From the NCBI GenBank assembly GCA_016200745.1, contig JACQEF010000110.1, positions 1-10,691 on the forward strand: a DNA stretch of 10,691 nucleotides, in the 5' to 3' direction. How positions within the stretch are numbered: position 1 is the first letter of the stretch; each line of letters starts with the position of its first letter. The position numbers and the translations under genes were made by a program. The notes beneath the pieces were generated by a model, which had not been told where the DNA came from, searched no databases, and saw only the letters and a program-made list of their open reading frames with translations. Positions 5,692 to 10,691 of the stretch are shown one piece after another. This DNA comes from Chloroflexota bacterium. Its GTDB lineage: Bacteria > Chloroflexota > Limnocylindria > Limnocylindrales > CSP1-4.

Positions 5692-8320
5692 GTGACGGGC
5701 AGAGTCTTTGAAGCAACAGGCCTCCTTCGCGCCAGCAGCGCCGTGGGCCTTGAAGCATTCCTGAAGCGGCAACGCGGCGTCGAGTATGCCGAGGCCAACC
5801 CGGTTTCGCAGACGGTGACCGTCCGCTACGACGACACGGCGCTGTCTCCGGATGACGTTCGAGCCATGATCGAGCGCTTTGGCTGCGGCTGTGGTGGCGA
5901 AGTCGTCCCGTGCCACCTGTGCCAGGACGAGCAGACCGCCGTCATCGGAAGCACGGTCCGGCATGGCGCCGCGCATGGGCCCCAGCCCGATCACGCCTTC
6001 CACGCGATGACCGCGCCGGCTCCGGCGGAGACGCCCGCTGCGGCCGATGCGCACGCCGGCCATGCGATGGCCGCGCCGGCTCCGGCGGAGACGCCCGCTG
6101 CGGCCGATGCGCACGCCGGCCATGCGATGGCCGGCCCGGCCGCAACCCCGTCGGAGAGGCCGCCGGCAGCGCACGGCGAGCACGCCGGCCACGCCATGGC
6201 CGCCCCGGCCGCCAACGCACCCGTCCAGGGCGAGATGGCCCAGATGGCTCACGGAATGGGCCACGGCGCCGGCATGACCATGGACGAGATGGTCCGCGAC
6301 ATGCGGAACCGGTTCATCGTCGCGTTCATCCTGGCCGTCCCGATCTTCCTCTACTCGCCGCTGGCGACCGAGGTCTTCAGTATCCGGCTCGGCAGCCCGT
6401 TCGGGATCGATCCGAAGATCCTGTCCTTCCTGCTGGCCACGCCCGCGGTCGCCTGGAGCGGGAAGATGTTCTTCGTGGGCGCCTACCGAGCCCTCCGCAA
6501 CCGGACCCTGGACATGTCCGTCCTCGTCGCGCTGTCGGTCGGCTCGGGCTACCTGTTCAGCGTCGCGGCGACGTTCCTCTTCGAGGGCGAGGTCTTCTAC
6601 GAGGCGGCGGTCGTCCTGCTCACGTTCGTGCTGTTCGGTCACTGGCTGGAGATGCGCGCCCGCGCGGGCGCGTCCAACGCGATGAAGGCGCTGCTCGATC
6701 TGACGCCGCCGAAAGCGACCGTCATCCGCAACGGCGAGCCGGTCGAGATCCCGACAGCCGAGGTGGTCATCGACGACGTCGTCCTCATCAAGCCCGGCGA
6801 CAAGGTCCCGGTCGATGGCGTCATCGTCGATGGCGCATCGAGCGTCGACGAATCGATGATCACGGGCGAGAGCGTCCCGGTCGACAAGACGGTCGGTTCC
6901 AGCGTCGTCGGCGCCTCGATCAACAAGACCGGCACCTTCCGGTTCAAGGCGACCAAGGTCGGCGCGGACACCGCGCTGGCCCAGATCGTCCAGCTCGTCC
7001 AGCTCGCCCAGAACTCGAAGGCGCCCGCCCAGCGCCTGGCCGACCGCGCCGCCCAGTGGCTGGTCGCGGCGGCCGTCATCCTCGGCCTGGTGACCTTCTT
7101 CGGTTGGCTGACGATCGGCGGGTCGACGTTCATCTTCGCGCTCACGCTCGCGATCACCGTGGTGATCATCGCCTGCCCCGATGCCCTGGGCCTGGCCACG
7201 CCGACGGCGATCATGGTCGGCACCGGTCTCGGCGCGCTCAACGGGATCCTGTTCAAGAACGCGACCGCCCTCGAGCAGGCGTCGAAGATCGGCGCCGTCA
7301 TCTTCGACAAGACCGGCACGCTGACGGTCGGCAAGCCGCGGGTCGTCGAGCTCGTCGGTGCCGGCAACCCCGTCAGCGATGACGAGGTCCTCCGCCTGGC
7401 GGCCTCGGCCGAGGGCTCGAGCGAGCATCCACTCGCCCAGGCCGTCGTGGACGCAGCCAAGGAGCGCAAGCTCGCCCTCGTCGACGCGACCGACTTCCAG
7501 GCCGTCCCGGGCCACGGGCTCGAGGCGAAGGTCGATGGCCGCTCGGTCCTGGTCGGCAACGCCAAGCTGATGCGCGACCGCGGAATCGACTTCGGCGGGC
7601 TCGGGTCCCAGGCCGATGCGCTCGAGGGCGCCGGCCGAACGGTGGTCCGGGTCGCGGTCGACGGCGAGGCCGGCGGCCTCATTGCCATCGCCGATGCGGT
7701 GCGGCCCAGCGCGAAGGAGACGATTGGGCGCCTGCACAATCTCGGGATCCAGGTCGCGATGCTCACCGGCGACAACCAGGCGACCGCCGATCGGATTGCC
7801 GCCGAACTCGGCCTGGACATCGTCTTCGCCGAGGTGCTACCCGGCCAGAAGGCCGACAAGGTCAAGGAGATCCAGGCGACGGGCAAGCTCGTGGCCATGG
7901 TCGGCGACGGGATCAACGACGCCCCGGCGCTCGCCCAGGCGGACGTGGGGATCGCGATCGGTGCCGGCACGGACGTCGCGGTCGAGACGGCCGACGTCGT
8001 CCTCATGAAGAGCGATCCCGTCGATGTGCTCGGCGCCATCGCCCTGTCGCGGGCGACCGTCCGCAAGATGCGCCAGAACCTGTTCTGGGCAGTCGGCTAC
8101 AACTCGGTCGCCTTCCCGATCGCGATGGGCCTCTTCTATCCGGCGTTCGGGTTCGTCCTCCGACCTGAGATCGCGGCGATCAGCATGGCCGGAAGCTCGT
8201 TCCTCGTCGCCGTCAACGCGCTGCTCCTCAAGCGCACCAAGCTGGAAGGGATCCGCCGCTACGGCGCTCCTCAAGCGCACCAAGCTGGAAGGGATCCGCC
8301 GCTACGGCGCGACCGGCTGA
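5692..8320 (+). CDS. P1B-type heavy-metal ATPase (CPD motif), frameshifted at its 3' end
   Basis: This is a membrane pump that would export a transition metal, probably copper, at the cost of ATP. Numbered from GTG 5692 (GGAG 6 nt upstream; ATG 5665 is an alternative): a degenerate HMA domain (about 3-70) without CxxC, where ATGLLRASS replaces the usual loop, followed by CGCGG...PCHLC (C65, C67, C74, C77). A His/Met-rich arm (about 91-197) follows, including a duplicated 20-residue unit. The eight-helix core has TGES (391-394), the TM6 metal motif CPD (495-497) in place of CPC/CPH/SPC, phosphorylation site DKTGT (D539), HP (H579), GDGIND (738-743), TM7 YN (803-804) and TM8 MAGSS (832-836). 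The native ending seems to be LLKRTKLEGIRRYGATG with TGA at 8318-8320. A 43-bp tandem duplication (8223-8308) shifts the frame, so as sequenced the open frame runs to 9015, adding about 240 meaningless residues across the terminator and the antisense of the cupin gene. Confidence 0.9.
6001..6120 (+). repeat. 60-bp tandem repeat, two units, in the ATPase His/Met arm
   Basis: Bases 6001-6060 and 6061-6120 differ at only two positions (the third base of the first codon and a base in the fourth codon). Each unit encodes 20 residues of the form HAM(T/A)APAPAETPAAADAHAG. A partial third unit begins at 6121 (HAMAGPA), and a related HAGHAMAAPA occurs again near residues 164-173. The unit length is a multiple of three, so copy number can vary without breaking the frame. 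Confidence 0.95.
8223..8308 (+). repeat. 43-bp exact tandem duplication at the ATPase 3' end
   Basis: Bases 8223-8265 are repeated exactly at 8266-8308 (unit begins GCTCCTCAAG and ends CGCTACGGC). Because 43 is not a multiple of three, the second copy reads in another frame. The last twelve bases, GCGACCGGCTGA at 8309-8320, give the sensible ending ATG-stop only if one copy is removed. Confidence 0.97.
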
Positions 8321-8355
8321 TCTCTGTCCGGCAGCCTGAACAGGACTGCGAATCC

Positions 8356-8386
8356 CGAGGCCGGCCCGTTCATCGGGCCGGCCTCG
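8356..8386. terminator. Perfect hairpin between convergent genes
   Basis: CGAGGCCGGCCCG (8356-8368) and CGGGCCGGCCTCG (8374-8386) form a perfect 13-bp stem with a TTCAT loop. It lies 36 bp after the native ATPase stop and beyond the end of the convergent cupin gene, the usual place for a bidirectional terminator. Neither side has a strong T run (TCATG on plus, GGATTC on minus). The frame-shifted ATPase reading frame would be translated through it. Confidence 0.65.
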
Positions 8387-8485
8387 TCATGACGCACCGT
8401 GGTTCGCGCCGGGCCGGAGCCGCGACCCGAGCCAGCTGTCTGTGCCCAGACAGGCAGATGCATACTCCCCGCGTCTGGCGGCCAA

Positions 8486-8894
8486 TCAGGGCCGCTTGGC
8501 GTAAATTGCTGGCGCCGTACCAGTCGACGACCGTGACCGGCTCGTCACCGACCACCCAGGCGTCGTGCCCCTTGGGCAGCGAGGTGACGTCACCCGGGCC
8601 GGCGACGAACTCGGTGCCGTCGTCCATCCGGATCGCGAGCCGCCCGGTGAGGTGGTACTGGAAGTGGGGCGCCTCGCAACTGACCGTCCCCACGAGCGGC
8701 ATCACGTCCGTTCGACCAGCGCCAGCCGGGCTGGAAGGTGAACCGGCCCACCTCGTCGCCGGTGACGTGGAGGATCTCGGCGCGCGGCCGTTGGGAAACT
8801 CGCGCGTCTCGTCCGGCTCGCGGAACCTGAGCATCCCGAGCGGGTCGAGGCCGCGGTGTTCGAGGCACCCGTCGTGCCGTTCGGCGATCCCCAT
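8486..8894 (-). pseudogene. Cupin-domain protein gene with three apparent frameshifts
   Basis: A small cupin protein is recognisable only by joining frames. From ATG 8894 (or ATG 8834, MLRFREPDE) the text reads REPDETREFPNGR. It must then change frame within 8779-8783 to read AEILHVTGDEVGRFTFQPGWRWSN, and change back within 8706-8709 to read DVMPLVGTVSCEAPHFQYHL, then LTGRLAIRMDDGTEFVAGPG and LPKGHDAWVVGDEP. A third correction, one T fewer at 8503-8505, gives GASNYAKRP and a stop at 8486-8488. The cupin motifs are the H-x-Q-x-H-like HFQYHL and the PGDV/GHDAW strands. Without correction the frame from 8894 keeps a 24-residue scrambled segment and runs on to 8370. Small cupins of this type are often enzyme- or ligand-binding proteins; no substrate can be named. 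Whether this is true decay or sequencing error is undecided. Confidence 0.75.
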
Positions 8895-8998
8895 CCGCAG
8901 CGAGTCGACAGCCGGGGTCCCCGGGTCGCCGGGGCGAAGATGGACGTCGCACCCCCGAAGCCGAGCCGAGGCCTTGCCCCATGCCAATCGGCCGCCGG

Positions 8999-9880
8999 TT
9001 AGCCCTCCGGCATGAGGTTGAGGATCGGCACGCGCCGGACGAGGTCGATGAACTGGTCGAACGGCATCCCTTCGAGCCGGCCGGCGGTCGGGTCGTCGGG
9101 CAGGGCGAGCGGCACGACTCGGCCGTCGATCTCGCGGAAGGTCCCCTTGCCGACGCCGACCTCGTAGTAGACGTCCTGGATGCCGGCACGCCGCAGATAC
9201 TTGCTGCCAATGAACAAAACGATCCGCTGATCGGTTGGTGCCGCCTCCGGGAGCAGTGCCTGGCGCTCCGGATGGACCATGTACTCGAGCTTGACGGTCT
9301 TGCGGTACTGCTCGGGCAGACTGCCGGCGAGCACCTCGTCGATTCTGAACGGGAGGTTCGCGAAGAAGACGCACGCCTGCTCGCGCGGCGCGCCGTCGGC
9401 CAATGACTGCTCGTCGCACGGCACTCGTCCCGGTTCCACCTCGCCGGTGAACGAGCCCACCACAACGGCCTCGCTCCGCGCGCCGAGATCCGCGAGGGAC
9501 CTGTAGGCCGGGCCGGTCGCCTCGAACGCATAGAGAAGCGACCAGAAGTCGGCTGCGGGAGTGGGCGACGAGCTTCCCGCTGTGGCCTTCTGCGAGTTCG
9601 CCGCTTCTTTCAGGTTCCTTGCGAGCTCCGCCGCGCCTGCACACCTCTCCGCTTCGGTCCGGGTCGAAGGCGGCGACACCTCGGGGATTGCACATACCGT
9701 CGAAGGCGGCGACACCTCGGGTGCCGATCCGACGGCGACCGGACCCAGGGCGCCGGACGGCGGCTGCAGCGCCACCGCCGCCCCACCGACGAGGAGCACG
9801 GCCCCCAAGCCAGCGATCCCCAAGCGCGACCCCGGGAGGCGGCGGATCGGACGCCCGAAGAGTCGATTCAATCCGGTCAT
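8999..9880 (-). CDS. Exported or membrane-anchored protein of unknown function
   Basis: The 293-residue protein has a basic N terminus (MTGLNRLFGRPIRRLPGSR) and one hydrophobic segment at about 20-38, a signal anchor or uncleaved signal peptide. Next comes a Pro/Ser-rich linker with a doubled PEVSPPST (54-61 and 66-73). The extracytoplasmic domain contains SEAVVVGSFTGEVEPG (136-151), an FxIDEVLAGSLPEQYRKTVKLEY region (178-200), IVLFIGSKYLRRAG (220-233) and the closing GTFREIDGRVVPL (247-259) and LEGMPFDQFIDLVRRV (269-284). The pattern resembles a common exported domain that I cannot name. Cysteines at 63, 80, 155 and 170 could form disulfides. ATG 9880 has GGAGGTG upstream at good spacing. 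It starts 18 bp after the upstream protease-like gene, so the two are probably co-transcribed. Confidence 0.8.
   Translation of the reverse strand: MTGLNRLFGRPIRRLPGSRLGIAGLGAVLLVGGAAVALQPPSGALGPVAVGSAPEVSPPSTVCAIPEVSPPSTRTEAERCAGAAELARNLKEAANSQKATAGSSSPTPAADFWSLLYAFEATGPAYRSLADLGARSEAVVVGSFTGEVEPGRVPCDEQSLADGAPREQACVFFANLPFRIDEVLAGSLPEQYRKTVKLEYMVHPERQALLPEAAPTDQRIVLFIGSKYLRRAGIQDVYYEVGVGKGTFREIDGRVVPLALPDDPTAGRLEGMPFDQFIDLVRRVPILNLMPEG
9663..9721 (-). repeat. 36-bp-period direct repeat with 23-bp identical core
   Basis: A 23-base block starting GTCGAAGGCGGCGACACC (plus strand) occurs at 9663-9685 and again at 9699-9721, offset 36 bp. On the coding strand both copies give PEVSPPST. The offset is a multiple of three, so it lengthens the linker of the exported protein without a frameshift. 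Confidence 0.95.
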
Positions 9881-9898
9881 GTCCCCACCTCCATCTTC

Positions 9899-10495
9899 TC
9901 AGTAATGGGCGTTGAGCTCGTCCTTGTCATGCTGGACCAGACCGGCTTGCGTGGTCCGATTCGTATACATGCACGACGACGTGCTCGAGGAGTGGCGCAG
10001 GCCGAGCGTGTGGCCCATCTCCTGACAGGCAATGGAGTTACGCTCGCCGAGGGTGTCGTAAGCTGACGTATCCGACAGGTCGTAGCGGAGCCACTGCGGT
10101 ACGCAATACGCGTTCGGATCGGTGCCGCCCGTGGTCGCCCCGTCCGCGCATTCGGTCCAGGCAACGATGTTCGGCAGGTTGGTGGGATCGTCCATGACGA
10201 TCACGTCAACGCCGGACGAGCTCGATGACTCATACGTGGCAACGTCGGTCACCGCATCGTACGTCGACGAGGCGGTCCGAGTCGCCGCGAGCAGATTCGT
10301 GGTGACATTGTATGGGTACCAGAAATGCGATCCGTTGTTCGCGATGCACTGGCTCGAAGCGTCCGTATCGCACTGGTGGGCCGGCGTCAGGTAGGACGCC
10401 GTATTCGAGCCGAAGTTGCTCGCCATCACAGTCCCGGCTGCGAGCACCGCGATCAGCGCCCCTGCGACCGGACCCACCGTCCTTCGCCGTCTCAT
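9899..10495 (-). CDS. Secreted metzincin-like metalloprotease with QExxH variant motif
   Basis: The 198-residue protein has a signal peptide (MRRRRTVGPVAGALIAVLAAGTVMAS, cleavage near 25). The catalytic segment reads ACQEMGHTLGLRH (156-168), i.e. the metzincin HExxHxxGxxH with glutamine at the first zinc position (Q158, E159, H162, H168). It is followed after a short loop by SSCM (173-176), placed where the Met-turn should be. Upstream are a strand-like segment GVDVIVMDD (95-103) and a cysteine-containing mature region (C42, C50, C116, C131, C157, C175) suggesting disulfides in an exported enzyme. ATG 10495 has AGGAGGG about 7-8 nt upstream, fixing the start; an in-frame TTG at 10564 would place a G10 run inside the gene and is less likely. 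Family resemblance is to small matrixin-like proteases. With Q as first ligand, activity is uncertain. It is followed after 18 bp by the exported protein gene. Confidence 0.75.
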   Translation of the reverse strand: MRRRRTVGPVAGALIAVLAAGTVMASNFGSNTASYLTPAHQCDTDASSQCIANNGSHFWYPYNVTTNLLAATRTASSTYDAVTDVATYESSSSSGVDVIVMDDPTNLPNIVAWTECADGATTGGTDPNAYCVPQWLRYDLSDTSAYDTLGERNSIACQEMGHTLGLRHSSSTSSCMYTNRTTQAGLVQHDKDELNAHY

Positions 10496-10532
10496 CGGCT
10501 CGCCCTCCTGCGGATCAACCCGCGACGCGGCG

Positions 10533-10564
10533 ATGGTAGCGGCCGCCCCCCCCCCGCGCGTCAA
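10533..10564 (-). promoter_or_regulatory. Candidate promoter with G10 tract in its spacer
   Basis: On the minus strand, TTGACG (10564-10559) resembles a -35 box and TACCAT (10538-10533) a weak -10 box, separated by 20 bp that include ten consecutive G residues (10555-10546). Transcription would begin near 10525, giving a leader of about 30 nt that carries the strong ribosome binding site. The spacing is longer than the usual 17 bp. Identified by eye only. Confidence 0.4.
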
Positions 10565-10691
10565 GGGCTACTCTCGGGCCGGTAGTGCATCAGTTTGAGC
10601 GGCCGAAACCCCTGAGCGCGTCCAGATACGTCCGTGACACCGGGGCTGGATGCGGGCTGAGGCGCGATCGGGTCTGACAACGAAGCGAGAG

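Noticed and set aside
5910..7382. Plus-strand open frame of 490 codons inside the ATPase
   Set aside because: It is a frame-shifted shadow of the ATPase, dominated by Arg/Gly/Pro with no motifs.
5638..7737. Minus-strand open frame of 699 codons opposite the ATPase
   Set aside because: Composition is Asp/Arg/Gly/Ala-rich noise typical of antisense frames in GC-rich genes; the plus strand has every catalytic motif of a P-type ATPase.
8321..9015. C-terminal extension of the ATPase reading frame as a real domain
   Set aside because: The translation is Pro/Ser/Arg-rich, crosses a terminator hairpin and is antisense to the cupin gene; removing one 43-bp copy restores a normal end at 8320.
9531..9695. 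Long minus-strand frame (8370-9695) as one 441-residue protein joining the cupin to upstream sequence
   Set aside because: Its upstream two thirds are a shifted-frame reading of the exported-protein gene (8999-9880), which has its own signal anchor and ribosome binding site; only the part from 8894 down resembles a protein.
10565..10691. Right-hand end of the window as a partial gene
   Set aside because: No open frame with coding character reaches the edge; it looks like upstream sequence of the protease-like gene.

Overview
The window is GC-rich (roughly two thirds G+C by eye) with strong G/C at third codon positions. Gene content (HtpX coupled to the PspA-associated protein PspAB, a CBS-type cysteine/cystathionine synthase, a CPD-type P1B metal ATPase, a LemA-family protein and several small secreted proteins) suggests an environmental high-GC bacterium such as a Chloroflexota or Actinomycetota lineage. 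No rRNA, tRNA or taxon-specific marker is present, so the assignment is only a suggestion.

Layout. (1) 3-3736, minus strand, reading leftwards from 3736: a class I SAM-dependent methyltransferase, a cystathionine beta-synthase catalytic core, htpX and pspAB. Methyltransferase/cbs and htpX/pspAB both join through ATGA overlaps, so this looks like one or two translationally coupled operons. HtpX and PspAB belong to membrane-stress biology. (2) 3737-4261: about 525 bases with no convincing gene. (3) 4262-4669, plus strand: an unrecognised helical protein whose 3' end overlaps that of a convergent LemA-family gene (4602-5012, minus). (4) 5084-5112: a hairpin terminator serving a small secreted Cys/His protein (5217-5420, minus). 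That gene is divergent from a large P1B-type metal-transporting ATPase (5692-8320, plus). (5) 8356-8386: a perfect hairpin between the ATPase and a convergent, frameshifted cupin gene (8486-8894, minus). (6) 8999-10495, minus: an exported/membrane-anchored protein of unknown function directly downstream of a secreted metzincin-like protease, 18 bp apart, probably one operon with a promoter whose spacer holds ten consecutive G residues.

The most striking property is the number of small structural changes inside recognisable genes. The CBS protein has lost its C-terminal CBS-domain pair, but the last codons of that pair seem to survive in frame after the stop. LemA lacks about 45-50 internal residues. 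The ATPase carries a 60-bp in-frame tandem repeat in its His/Met-rich arm and a 43-bp frameshifting tandem duplication at its 3' end. The cupin gene needs three one-base corrections. The exported protein has a 36-bp-period repeat. These may be real slippage and decay or assembly/sequencing error; raw reads would separate the two. The most interesting biology is the ATPase (CPD membrane motif, degenerate HMA domain, repeat-built His/Met arm), the inverted repeat covering both candidate htpX start codons, and the G10 promoter spacer.
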